Positions 21,636 through 33,124 of a stretch of 64,000 nt of DNA are shown in pieces. Below the pieces are notes generated by a model, which was given only the letters and a program-made list of their open reading frames with translations, ran no database searches and was not told the DNA's origin. The first letter of the stretch is position 1; the number at the start of each line of letters is the position of its first letter. This stretch comes from Coriobacteriia bacterium (GTDB lineage Bacteria > Actinomycetota > Coriobacteriia > Coriobacteriales > Eggerthellaceae): assembly GCA_030536315.1 (NCBI GenBank), contig JAUNQF010000002.1, positions 1 to 64,000 on the forward strand, read 5' to 3'. Made by a program: the position numbers and the translations under genes.

Positions 21636-23606
21636 ATGAAAGACACAAAATCTAAAAGATCGTCTTTAATAAAAATTATTGCTTTAATTGTTGTTTGCTT
21701 AGCAGTTGGAGTGTTTATCAACAATTGTTCAAAAGAACACACCGAAGACAAATTCGAAATTTTATCCACTACCGATATGGGCGGACATATTTGAGATCAA
21801 AATATACTAACTGGAGAAAACTTCCCTAATAACCTATTAGCAGCAAGTACTGCAATTAAAAACTCCCGTCAAGATTACGACGATAGAACAATCACATGAG
21901 ACAGTGGAAATTTATGGCAAGATACATTAATTGAAAGCCTTGGACTTGCTAAAGTCACAGACCCAAAACTTACAGACATTCATTCATGTGCTGTTGCTGT
22001 TGACGAAATTGGATATGATGGTTTTTCGATTGGTAACCACGAATATAATTACAACTATGATGTCCTGGATAGAAACTATAATTATTTCAAAGATAAAACT
22101 ACTTATGTTTGTGCAAACCTATACGATAAAGTTACTGGTGAGCGAATGTTTAAGCCTTATCTCACAAAATCATTTAAGGTAGATGGTGACTTTTTGAAAG
22201 TTGGAGTTATTGGTTTAGAATGTCCAAATCTAACTCTTTGAGATGCCAGTTCAGAATATCCAAACTTAATTGCTCACTCACCTGAAAACACCACCGGAGA
22301 CCTTGCATATGAAATTACTAAAGTTCAAAAAGAAATGAACGAAGTTGGCGAAGATTGTGACTTTATCATCGTTTCAATGTATAACGGATTTTTCTACGAT
22401 GACGATTACGAATATAACTCAATGAATGACAAAGCTTATAAGACTTTAATTGATCGAACTAATCAACCACTTGTTTATGGAGAAAACACCGAAGCTCAGG
22501 CTTATCGTGCTGTAACTAACACAACTGGTGTAGATATGTTTATTTGTGGTGCTGATAAAAAATCCTTCTATTCAAACATGACTTTTAAAAATGCTGACGA
22601 AAGTAAAGATGTTCTGGTTGTTAATGGTGCTTCGGAAGCAGTAACAAAATCTGTCTTTAGAGCAAAATATAACAAGGAAACTGAAAAATACAAGATTGAT
22701 TTAGTAACATCTGAAAACTTGAATTTGAATTTATATTCTCCGGATCAGGTTCTTAAAAATCGTATTAGGCCATATGTAACTGATATTGATAATAAGCTTA
22801 AGAATACACCTGGTCAAATTGTTGGAGATTGAAACAACGAACATGAATACATGGATTACTACACAAAGCAAACTGATTATGCGGACTTTATAAATCGTGC
22901 ACAAATTTGAGCTGGATATAAAATTGCAAACCATTCAAGCAGAAGCGTTGACGACATTAATTTAAAGCTCAAACTGCTAAATGGAAAGGACACGAACTTA
23001 CAATTTGCTTCAAATACAATATATCCAGATATGTCTATTACTCAAGTCCCTGGAGATAAAGCTAATAAAGAAATTAAAAATGGTGAGTTCAAGATGAAAG
23101 AAGCCACCGACATGTTCCCTGACAATTATTATCTATGCGCTGCGGCAATGACAGGCGCAGAGATTAAAGAAATGCTTGAATATAATGCTGAACACAAATA
23201 CAACATTAAAATGAATGAACTAAACCAAAAAACAATTGTTGTAGATGGCGAACCTGAGGCTGCTCCAATAACATATGGACTTAATTTCCACTATCAAATG
23301 AACATGCCAGTTGGTCACAAGGCAATAATTGAAGGTTTTGCAAACGGAAAACCTTTTGATATGAATGGTGTATATGTTGTTATGGTAAATGACTTTATTA
23401 TTAATAGTTCTGCAACTGCAATATATGACACTATCGGCTGGAATCGTGTAATTTGAGATCAAGAATTAAACAATAACGAATCATTTATTCGAAGCATAAT
23501 AGACCTCTATGCAAGTGATATGACTTCAAAATATGGTGGAGTTTATCCAAGCAAAGATGCACTTAAGAATAACGAATACATCTCAAAGTGATACATCGAA
23601 TACTAA
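21636..23606 (+). CDS. 5'-nucleotidase/UshA-like membrane-anchored protein with degenerate metal site
   Basis: About 656 residues, with an N-terminal signal/anchor helix (about 10-27) and then the two-domain layout of 5'-nucleotidases: a metallophosphatase domain (about 40-330) and a C-terminal substrate domain (about 390-600). The fold markers remain ([23 protein letters not shown]), but ligands usual in active enzymes differ: DxH is DMG, GD is GN, the His after the fourth strand is absent (SMYNG), and GHxH is GADK. Only the first Asp and the GNHE Asn appear kept. It may be a binding or structural protein. GGAGG lies 5 bases before the ATG. The end overlaps the convergent gene by 4 bases. 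Several Trp are TGA. Confidence 0.7.
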
Positions 23607-24349
23607 TTTTGTTCAATAGTAATTGTAATTAGCCTAATTGTTTCAGACAGGTCGCCCTTTGAGTTGGCGAGCGAATAATTGAAGTTTAAGTTTGAACTCC
23701 ACTTATAGTTTCTTCCATCTTGTCATTGGTTGCCAGAAAAATCGCAAGACTCCATGACTACGGTAGTTCCGTCGCTGTCATAAGTTGTCCAACTTGCTCT
23801 ATTGTCTGGAACCTTAACCTTGCCACTTTCAACATTTAAGCCTGCTTCGGTTAAAGTTTTCTCAACAATGTGCAAATTATCAACGTAGTCAACAAAACTG
23901 TAATTTGCATATCCTAAGAGTCAGGTGTTACAGCTGAAAGATATCTTCGTAATTCTATGAGATCTATTAGTTGTTGCAATAATACTTGGAGTGCCAGCCT
24001 TGTCGTTTCCGGATTCGTTATTTAAATTAATTACAGTTTCGCTTGTAGTTGAAGAAACAATTGTTGCGCCCTGGCCGATATTTGCAACGGCCTGGTCAAC
24101 AGTTTTTCCCAATTGCTCAACTAAATTTGGAATGTATAAAGTTTTATCCGGCGTTTCTTTGTCAGAAGCCGCAATTTCATATGCCTTATCGAAGCTGTCT
24201 TTCCCGCTTGACCATTGTTGCTGAATTCCCAAATTTGCCGAAGCTTTCGAAAACGTGGCTATCAGCACCACAAGAACAGCAACAAGTACAATAATTGCAA
24301 TAATACAAGCAATAACAGGGGCCTTTTGATTGTTCAAAAATTTTTTCAT
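23603..24349 (-). CDS. Unrecognised membrane-anchored exported protein
   Basis: About 248 residues. One hydrophobic helix at about 12-33 with a short basic N-terminus (MKKFLNNQK), then a soluble Ser/Thr/Asn-rich extracytoplasmic region. I recognise no domain. Two TGA codons are read as Trp (23921-23923 in SFSCNTW, and GNQW further on), leading to a TAG at 23603. A TATAAT on the minus strand ends 8 bases before the ATG with no Shine-Dalgarno, so it may be leaderless. Convergent 4-base overlap with the nucleotidase-like gene; divergent from malQ. Confidence 0.65.
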
Positions 24350-24356
24350 AGGTGCA

Positions 24357-24362
24357 ATTATA
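24357..24362 (-). promoter_or_regulatory. -10 element just before the 248-residue protein gene
   Basis: TATAAT on minus with 7 bases to the ATG at 24349. A second TATAAT on plus (24374-24379) faces malQ. The gap therefore seems to carry divergent promoters. Confidence 0.4.
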
Positions 24363-24407
24363 CTAAATTAAATTATAATTTGTGCAGTTAAAAGACAAGG
24401 AGAAGGC

Positions 24408-26006
24408 ATTACAGCGTTTAAAAATAGAACTTCAGGCATACTTATGCCAATTTTTTCACTTCCAAGTAAAACTGGAATTGGAACTCTTGGAGAAAATGCC
24501 TATGAATTTATCCGATTTTTAAAAGAAGCGGGCCAAAAATATTGGCAGATTTTGCCAATTTGCCCTCCTTCGAAAGCCGATTCCCCTTATCTAAGTTATT
24601 CTTCGCGAGCAGGAAACCCAAATTTAATTGACATAGATTGACTTGTTGGAGATGGTTGGTTAACAAACGAAGATGTCCAAGACGCCAATATTATGCCTGC
24701 TCCACTTGCCGAAGACGAGGCAAGACGCTTCGGCAGCAAATTACCAAGTGCAAAAATTGACTATGAACAAGTCAAAGAATCTCGTGAAAAATTGTTCGGC
24801 AAATTATTTGTAAACTTCTTTAAGAAACTTCCAGATGATTATTCGACATTTTGTGAAGAACATGAAGATTGGCTAAACGATTACGCTTTGTTTATGACTT
24901 TGCTAAAGGAATTTGGCGGAGCAGAACTTCACGAATGACCTGATATTTATAAATATCGTGACAAAGAAGCGCTAAACGCTTATGCAAAAGAACACGAAGA
25001 CGAACTCAACTATCACAAAATGCTTCAATACTTTTTCTACACACAATGACGAAGCCTTCAAAAGTTCGCTCATGAAAACGACATCAAAATTATTGGAGAC
25101 ATTCCCCTATATGTTGCTCTAACAAGCGCCGATGCCTGGGTTGATCCTCATATTTTTGACATCAACGATGATTTCACGGTCTCTGTTTATTCTGGATGCC
25201 CACCAAACAAGGCTCATAACAAGCAAGGTAAGGGTCAAATTTGAGACAGCCCAGTTTATGATTGGGAATATTTGAAGTCCACAAATTATAGGTGGTGAAT
25301 AAATCGTCTTCGCACTGCTTTAGATTTGTATGACATTGTTCGCCTTGATCACTTTAAGGGTTTTGAAAAATATTACAACGTTTCAGCTGAAACTCGTGAT
25401 CCAAAATCTGGTGTTTGGAAGAAGGGCCCTGGTTTTGAATTTTGGCAAACCGCAGCGGATCAGCTTGGTTTTAATAGTGTCTCTGACATGCCAATATTTG
25501 CTGAAGACCTTGGCATTTATACGCCTGAGCTCAAAAAGCTTGTTAACGATTGCAACTTCGAAGGCATGAAGGTCTTGCAATACGCATTTAACGAAACAAA
25601 GCACGCTGATCAATACATTGGCGATGCTCGCAAAAGCTACAAGAACAAATACTTGCCTCAAAATTATGAAAAGCCATTTGTCGCCTATCTTGGAACGCAT
25701 GATACAAACACAATTATTGGATATATCGACGAAGCGCTTCCGGAAGTTCGCAAGAATTTTGAGAATTTCTACGAAGAAACTGATCCTCACAAATTGTTGC
25801 ATATAATGATGGATGACATTGTTCAAAGTGGTGCAAATATTTGTATCTTGATGGTGCAAGATTTGTTAGAATTGGCGCAAGATGCCCGCATAAATACTCC
25901 GGGCACAACAGGAATTAATTGAAAATGGCAGATGAGCTATGAGCAATTTAGCAGCTTGGATGCCAAAAAATTGTTAGAGATGACAAAAAATAGCGAAAGG
26001 TTTTAA
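24408..26006 (+). CDS. malQ: 4-alpha-glucanotransferase (amylomaltase, GH77), ATT start
   Basis: Transfers glucan segments between maltodextrins; cytosolic. About 532 residues. Catalytic motifs of GH77: VRLDHFKGF (nucleophile Asp), FAEDLG (acid Glu) and GTHDTNTIIGY. In-frame TGA codons fall exactly on family-conserved Trp: 25047-25049 (YTQWRS), 25242-25244 (GQIWDSPVYDW), 25296-25298 (second Trp of YRWWINRL) and in INWKWQM near the end. They are the cleanest evidence for the recoding. The family N-terminus SGILMP lies upstream of the first ATG (24444). No ATG, GTG or TTG is available in frame before it, but ATT at 24408 follows AAGGAG at 5 bases, so ATT initiation is likely. Abuts glgP. Confidence 0.93.
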
Positions 26007-26007
26007 A

Positions 26008-28368
26008 ATGGCAACTACTGATTTTCGCAAGGTTATTGAAGTTATTCGAAAAACAATCTATCAATATGATTTAAAAAGCCTAAAGGTTGGTCAGCTTCAC
26101 AATGTTGTTTCAAAAGCTGTTATTGAATCTATCACACCAAATTGGCTTGCTTCGGAAGAATTGCACATTAAAGATAAAAGAGCTTGTTATTTTTCTGCCG
26201 AATTTTTGATGGGTCGTGCAATTTATAACAACCTTTTTTGTTCGGGTCTTCTTAATGCTACAAAAGTAATTTTGAACCGCGAAAAAATCAACATCGATTG
26301 CTTCGAAGAGATCGAAGACGCCGCACTTGGGAACGGTGGCCTTGGCCGTTTGGCAGCTTGTTACCTGGACAGCGCTGCAACTTGCAATTATCCCCTAACT
26401 GGATATGGAATTCGATATGGTTATGGTCTTTTCAAGCAAACTTTTGACAAAGGTTTTCAACACGAAGAAATTGATAACTGACGAAGATTAGGCGACCCTT
26501 GGAGTGTTCGTCAATCAGTTGACACCGTTACAGTTCATCTTCGTCATGGAGATGTTTATGCCGTGCCTTACGATATGCCAATAATTGGCTATGGCACAAC
26601 TCACTTGGCTACGCTTCGTTTGTGGCAAGCTGAACCTGTTCACGAATTTGATTTTGCCTTGTTTGATCAGGGAAGATACGATGAAGCAGTAAGCGAGAAA
26701 ACTCACACCGAAAACATTTCTCGCGTGCTCTACCCTAACGATTCAAGCGATGCTGGGCGTCAGCTTCGTTTGACTCAGCAATATTTTTTCTGCTCTGCAA
26801 GTTTACAAGATATTTTGAAAAAGTTTGAACAGGAGCACGGCCAAGATTGGAAGAAGCTTCCTGACTTTATTCAAATTCAGCTGAATGATACTCACCCAAC
26901 GATTTCGATTCCGGAGCTTATTCGTTTGCTTGGTGAGCGTGGAGTTGAATTTGAGCCTGCGCTAAAAATTGCGTGCAAGGTATTTAATTACACAAATCAC
27001 ACAATTATGGCTGAAGCGCTTGAGAAGTGGGACATGAAGTTTGTTCGTCACGTTTCTCACGATATTGCAAGAATCATCAAAATGATTTCTGACTATTTTT
27101 GCGAAACTAAAGAATTTAAGAAACTTTCTACAAAAGAGCAGGCAAGCGTCAAAATTCTTCAGGGCTCAACTGTTCATATGGCGCATATGGCATGTTGGTG
27201 CTCAAGCCACATTAACGGCGTTGCTCAACTTCACACTAACTTGCTAACGAGCACTGTGCTTTCAACTTTCTATAAAATTTTCCCGAAGAAGTTCATCAAC
27301 GTAACAAACGGAATTACTCAACGAAGATGGCTTGGCGTGTGCAACCCTGAACTTAGCAAGTTAATTACAAAACTTATTGGTAGCGATAAGTGGCTTAGCA
27401 ATCTTGAGATGCTCGAAGGCCTGAAAAAATACGCCGATGATGACAAAGTCATTGACAAGTTCATTGCAATTAAGGCGCACAATAAAGAAGAGCTTAACAA
27501 ATACATTCAAAAAAAGGATGGCAAGGGCTTCGACACCAATACAATTGTTGATGTTCAAGTTAAGCGCATGCATGAATACAAGCGTCAATTCTTAAATATT
27601 TTGACCATCCTTGAGCTCTACTTCATGATTAAGGAAGGCGAACTGAAAGACTTCGTCCCTACTACATTTATCTTTGGAGGCAAAAGCGCTCCAGGTTATA
27701 TGAAGGCAAAGGCAATCATTAAAGTCATTAATGCTGTTGCTGATTTGATTGACAATGACCCGGTTGTTAGCAAATACATTAAGGTAATTTTTGTAAGCAA
27801 TTATGATGTTTCTTATGCTGAAAAAATTATGGCTGCTGCTGATATTTCTGAGCAAATTTCAACTGCTGGCACCGAAGCAAGTGGCACTGGCAACATGAAA
27901 TTGATGTTAAATGGTGCGGTTACGCTGGGAACTTACGATGGTGCAAACATTGAAATTGTCGAAGAAGCTGGCAAAGAAAACAATTATATCTTCGGCGCTC
28001 GCGTTGAGGATTTGGATAAAATTCGTGACTCCTACAACCCAAGAAAACATTATCGCGAGACAAAAGGCGTTCGCCGTGTTTTGGATGCCTTAATTAACGG
28101 CACTCTTGACGATGACGGAAGCGGATTTTTCGAAATGCTTTATGGCGGAATGATGCACGAAGACAAATACTTCGTTCTGGAAGATTTTAGAAGTTGCTTG
28201 GAAGCTAAACTTAAGGCTAATGAAGATGCGAAGAATATGCGCGCTTTTGCTCGCAAGCAATTCTTAAATATGTGCAGTGCTGGAAAGTTTTCTTCGGATA
28301 GAAGTGTTAAGGAATATGCTGAAAACATTTGGCATATTGATCCTGTTAACCCAAAGAAGATTAAATAA
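26008..28368 (+). CDS. glgP: Glycogen/maltodextrin phosphorylase
   Basis: Releases glucose-1-phosphate from alpha-1,4-glucans using pyridoxal phosphate. 786 residues. ALGNGGLGRLAACYLDS and the EASGTGNMKLMLNGAVTLGT segment are diagnostic; the PLP-binding Lys is about 631. TGA at 26479-26481 (IDNWRRLGDPW) sits where the family has PDDWLxxGNPW. Most other Trp are TGG. Starts one base after the malQ stop and ends with TAATG overlapping the next gene, so malQ-glgP-peptidase form one operon. The polymer could be stored glycogen or imported maltodextrin. Confidence 0.94.
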
Positions 28369-31250
28369 TGCCTGACAACAAAATTAAAATCGGCGAAGAA
28401 ATTCATGACTTCAAGCTCCTAAAAATTGAAGATATTCCCGAAATTAAATTCACGGGCAATATCGATGATAATGGAAATCATAATGCTTATGAATATGTTC
28501 ACACATCAGGCGCTAAGCTTCTCCATTTAGAAAACGAAGACCCAGAGCTTGCCTTTACTATTGGGTTTAAAACCCTCCCGAAAGACAGCACAGGAGTTTT
28601 TCATATATTAGAGCACAGCGTTTTGTGTGGGTCGAAGAAATTCCCAGTTAAAGAGCCGTTTACAAATTTGCTTAAGTCTTCTATGCAAACATTTTTAAAT
28701 GCGATGACTTTTCCAGACAAAACAATTTATCCTGTGGCTTCAACCAATGAAAAGGACTTCTATAATTTGGTAGATGTTTATATGGATGCAGTGCTCTACC
28801 CTAACATTTACAAAAATAAAAACATTTTTTATCAAGAAGGCGGCCACAAAACGCCTGAAGGTTTTAGCGGAGTTGTATTTAACGAGATGAGTGGCGTTTA
28901 TTCTGACCCTCAAGAGCATATCTTCGAAGGTCTAATGCAGCAACTTTTCCCTGATTCTTGCTATGCTTATTCTTCTGGTGGCGCCCCTGAAGTTATTAAA
29001 AAACTAACTTACGAAGAATATCTTGCGCAGCACAACACAAACTATAGCCTGAGCAACGCATATATTATTGTCTATGGAAATCTTGACATTACAAAAATGT
29101 TTAAGTTTCTAAATGACAATTATCTTTCAAAAGAAAATGACTTAAAAGAATGGCGAGGCTCTACGCCTGTAACTTCGCAAGGAAAATGGGACAGTAATTA
29201 CTCTTACGATGTAAATTCAAAACCTTATATTAGAGAAGTTGCAACTGCAAAAGAAAATGCAGAATGCGGCGCGGGCTTCGTTGTTAAAAGAGACCACAGG
29301 CAATTAGCTGCAACTCGAATTCTTCTAAACACAATTGCGGGCTCTAATGAAAGCCCTCTTAAGAAGGCACTTTTAGATGAAAACTTTTGCGCTGACATTG
29401 ACTTTGACATGCTTAGCGAAGTTTATGAGCCGTTTATTATTGTTGAGTGCAAAAGTTCAAAGAAAGATGCTTCCAAAAATTTATTAAAGTTGATCTCTGA
29501 TAAAGTCACCCAAATTGCTGATGGTGGAATTTCGAAGGATATGCTTCAAGCAACAATATCTAATGTTGAATTCAAGCTAAAGGAAAAACTTCCAGATTGC
29601 ACAAATGGACTTGATTATTCAATTTGTGCTATGTCTGAATGGTTATATGACAGCGATGCCTCGACTTCGGCGCTTAAATATTTAGATGACATTAAGTGGC
29701 TAAAAGAGCAAGTCAAAACAGATTATTTTGAAAAGCTTGCAAAGGAAATTTTTGTTGAGAATAAGCATGTTGCGGTTGTTGAGGTTGTTCCTGTAGAAAA
29801 AACCGAAACAAAGAAGCCTAATTATTCAGACGAAGAGCAAAAGGAAATAATCGAGCTTTGTCAAAACTTGGTAAAGTGGCAAGCAACTCCAGACTCCAAA
29901 GAAGACGAAGCAAAAATCCCCGTCATGAGCATCGATGACATTGGGGAAATGCCAAAAATGACCAAAAGAACTGTTGAGGAAAAGGATATAACCCTTGTTA
30001 AATATGACATAAACACAAATGGAATTACATATGTCAACAGGTATTATCCCCTAAATGATTTTGACGGTGAAGACATTCATATAATAAGTATGCTCACCGA
30101 ACTTTTGGGAAAACTTGATACAGAAAAATATTCAAGCGAAGAAATAGATGTTATTGCTCGAGAAAAACTTGGGCGCTTGGGATTTAGGTGTGCATTTTTT
30201 GAGAAGTTTGATAACCCGAGTAATTTGGATCTTCGTTTGGCAATTCGAAGCGCTGCTTTAGATGAAAATTCAAAATATTTGGCAACGCTTATAGATGAAA
30301 TCATTTTCCGGACTAAATTTGAAGACAGCGATAAAATTTTCAAAATTCTAAAACAAAAACAAGTTAGCTTAGAGCAAGGTTTTATTGCTGCCGGCCATTC
30401 TGCAGCGCTAAATAATGCTGCAAGCAGGATTTTGCCTGTTTATAAAATGAGCGAAATGGCAAGTGGCGTTGCGTTTTACCATTATTTAAAGCAAATTCTC
30501 AACACTTGAGAAAAGTCTAAAGATAATTTAATCAAAAAATTGCAAGACTTATCAGCCGATGTATTTAATTGCAAACCAATCATTACATATGCTGGAACAA
30601 ATGAATGTATTTCTCAAATTACAATCGGCGAAAAAGATGCAAAAGCTATGGCGAATATCTCAATCGACGAAGCTAAAGATTCGGCGTTCATCATCCCTGG
30701 AGATGTCAACTATTGTGCGATGGTAAATGATCTTCGCCTAAATAACGAAAAGATGGATGGGACAAAAGTTGCAAGCTCAAAAATTGTAGCTTTAGATTAT
30801 TTGTGGAATAATGTTCGTGTTAAAAATGGTGCTTATGGTTCTGGAATGATTGCATCACCTCGTGGAACTATTCAATTCTACAGTTTCCGTGACCCTCAAA
30901 TTCAAAAGACATTTGAAAATTTTGAAAATAGCACAAAATGACTAAGCGAACTTGAATTAGATAAACAAAGTTTGGATAACTACATAATAAGTTCGGTCGC
31001 AAAGATTGATGCTCCGTCTTCGGCACTTGCAAAAATACAAATTTTGGACACTTATTATTTCTCGGATATTGATCTTAACTTAATCGAGAAAAACAGAGAT
31101 CAAATCATTCACACAACACTGGATGATGTTCACGAAGCCGGACGCGTATTTGCTAAACTTAGCAAAAATTCAAGCAAATGTGTGTTTGGAACAAAGGCAC
31201 TTAATAAATGCTCTGACCAGTTCAATATTGTTGACTTATTCAGCGTTTAG
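28368..31250 (+). CDS. M16C zinc metallopeptidase (PreP/presequence-protease type)
   Basis: Large peptide-degrading metallopeptidase of the pitrilysin superfamily; cytosolic because no signal peptide is visible. 960 residues, typical for subfamily M16C. The inverted zinc motif HILEH is at 79-83 with the distal Glu in NEMSGVYSDP (about 173). The C-terminal half carries RxxxxY-type elements and the second M16 fold. Two TGA codons (30507-30509 and near 30939) are read as Trp; without them the C-terminal third is lost. It probably clears peptides of up to about 60 residues. Genomic link to glycogen enzymes looks incidental. Confidence 0.9.
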
Positions 31251-31258
31251 TGTAGAAT
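31231..31258 (+). promoter_or_regulatory. Promoter for the sufC-led operon, inside the end of the peptidase gene
   Basis: TTGACT (31231-31236), a 16-base spacer and TAGAAT (31253-31258). The sufC ATG lies 10 bases after the -10 hexamer and there is no Shine-Dalgarno, so the transcript would begin within a few bases of the start codon. Confidence 0.55.
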
Positions 31259-31268
31259 TATTCCTCCA

Positions 31269-32042
31269 ATGTTAGAGTTGAAAAACATAAGCTTTTCTGT
31301 TAAAGACGAAGCCACATCTAAGGCTCGCAAGATTATTGATGATTTGTCGCTAAAAATTGATGCTGGCAAATTAATTGTAATCACAGGTCCTAATGGAAGT
31401 GGTAAATCGACCCTTGCAAAACTTATTATGGGAATTGAACAGCCTACAAGTGGCCAGATTTTGTTCGAAGGCAAGGACATTACCGGCAAAAGCTTAACCG
31501 ATGTTGCAAACGCTGGTATTTGCTATGGTTTTCAACAACCTGCCCGTTTCAAAGGTATGACAATTAAGAAATTGCTTGATATTGCAGCTGGTAAGCGTCT
31601 TCCAATGCTTGCTTGTAATGAATACTTAGCGAAGGTTGGGCTTTGCAGTGCTGGATACTTGACTCGCGAAATTGATAAATCACTTAGTGGTGGAGAGATC
31701 AAACGCATTGAAATTGCAACTGTCCTGGCGCGTGACCCTAAACTTGCAATTTTCGATGAGCCCGAAGCTGGCATCGATCTTTGAAGTTTTGACAGACTGA
31801 CGCAGACCTTCGCCGCTATTCACGAAGAACATAAGGACAAAACCATCGTGATAATTTCGCATCAAGAACGCATTTTGGCGCTCGCCGATGAAATTATGCT
31901 TCTTGACGAAGGCAAAATCACCGCAAGTGGCACGCCAGATGAAATATTGCCAAACCTTGGTTTTGTTGCAAAGGAAAACCCAGATTGCCAATTGAGTGCT
32001 CCTACTGCCCTGCATGGAGCAAAGATTGCAACTACATGTTAG
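31269..32042 (+). CDS. sufC: SufC-like ABC ATPase for Fe-S cluster assembly
   Basis: Cytosolic ATPase that works with SufB on the scaffold for iron-sulfur clusters. 257 residues with Walker A GPNGSGKST (40-48), signature SLSGGEIKRIE and Walker B LAIFDEPEAGIDLW. The TGA at 31782-31784 supplies the Trp of GIDLWSF, a conserved feature of the short SufC-like clade. Only B and C partners are present with no sufD, sufS or sufU beside them, resembling the minimal SUF-like (Sms) systems described in anaerobes. First gene of an operon with sufB and rubredoxin. Confidence 0.88.
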
Positions 32043-32049
32043 GAAAGCC

Positions 32050-32976
32050 ATGAGTGTTGATTTAAGTCCAATAGATAAAGATCTTTTAGAAAACATCGCG
32101 GGTATCCACGGGCTTCCTAAAGGTGCTTTTAACGTTCGCAAAAATGGCGAACTTGTCGAGCGTCATTCTTCGGCAAACGTTGATATTGAGACAAATGACC
32201 AAGGTGGCCTTGAGGTTAAAATTAAGGATAAGGCGCCTCGTGAAACTATATTTGTGCCTGTAATACTTACAAAAGTTGGAATGACCGACACAGTTTATAA
32301 CAACTTCCATATTGGCAAAGGCGCAAGCGTTGAGATTATTGCAGGTTGCGGAATTCATAACGATGAACACAAAACCACTCAGCACGATGGCATCCACAGC
32401 TTTTTCTGTGGCGAAGGCTCATATACCAAATATGTTGAAAAGCACTACGGTAATGGTAAGGCGGATGGAAGCAGAGTGCTAAATCCGCAAACAAAAGTTG
32501 TGCTTGAGAAAAATGCGGTTTGTGAGATGGAAATGAGCCAAATTGGTGGCGTTACCAGTACAATTCGCAATAGTGATATCACGATCAAAGAAGGCGCAAA
32601 GCTTATCATTACTGAAAAACTTATGACCGAAGACAAACAAACGGCTGAGTCTAACATGAAAATTGAACTTGTTGGAGACGGCAGCAGCGTTCAAGTAATT
32701 TCACGAAGCGTTGCGAAGGATGAATCCAAGCAAGTTTTCAATCCCCTTGTAATTGGCAGATGCAAGTGCCATGGTCATGTTCAATGTGATGCTATAATAA
32801 TGGGAAATGCAAGCGTTAAAAGCGTTCCTGCAATTGAGGCGGCAAGCGAAGACGCACAACTAATCCACGAAGCTGCCATCGGAAAAATTGCAGGTGATCA
32901 ACTTACCAAATTAATGACTCTCGGTCTATCTGAAGAAGAGGCCGAAAATGAAATACTTAATGATTTTTTGAATTAG
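32050..32976 (+). CDS. sufB: SufB/SufD-family Fe-S scaffold protein (short form)
   Basis: Scaffold partner of SufC. 308 residues, much shorter than classical SufB (about 470), and lacking the N-terminal region; it has the beta-helix core with VCEMEMSQIGGV, a GRCKCHGHVQCDAII segment carrying clustered Cys/His likely to bind the cluster, and the closing SEDAQLIHEAAIGKI block typical of SufB/D. I chose the ATG at 32050, after AGGAAAG, rather than the longer in-frame start inside sufC. Most likely a homodimer with SufC. Confidence 0.88.
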   Translation: MSVDLSPIDKDLLENIAGIHGLPKGAFNVRKNGELVERHSSANVDIETNDQGGLEVKIKDKAPRETIFVPVILTKVGMTDTVYNNFHIGKGASVEIIAGCGIHNDEHKTTQHDGIHSFFCGEGSYTKYVEKHYGNGKADGSRVLNPQTKVVLEKNAVCEMEMSQIGGVTSTIRNSDITIKEGAKLIITEKLMTEDKQTAESNMKIELVGDGSSVQVISRSVAKDESKQVFNPLVIGRCKCHGHVQCDAIIMGNASVKSVPAIEAASEDAQLIHEAAIGKIAGDQLTKLMTLGLSEEEAENEILNDFLN

Positions 32977-32986
32977 GAGGTAAATT

Positions 32987-33124
32987 ATGAAGTACAAGTG
33001 CAATTTATGTGGTTGGATTTATGACGAAGAAGCTGAAGGAACAAAGTTCGAAGATCTTCCTGAGGATTGGACTTGCCCAATGTGTGGCGCTCCAAAAAGC
33101 GAATTTACTAAGCTGGAGGATTAA
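32987..33124 (+). CDS. Rubredoxin
   Basis: Small electron carrier with one iron on four Cys. 45 residues, with both knuckles visible: CNLCGWIYD near the start and [13 protein letters not shown]. Strong AGGAGG 6 bases before the ATG. The stop shares one base with the next start (TAATG). It is the last of the Fe-S related genes in the operon and suggests anaerobic redox chemistry or oxygen detoxification. Confidence 0.95.
   Translation: MKYKCNLCGWIYDEEAEGTKFEDLPEDWTCPMCGAPKSEFTKLED

Noticed and set aside
31996-32049. Longer SufB N-terminus starting inside sufC
   Set aside because: It has no ribosome-binding site and the extra residues do not look like SufB; the ATG at 32050 after AGGAAAG fits better.
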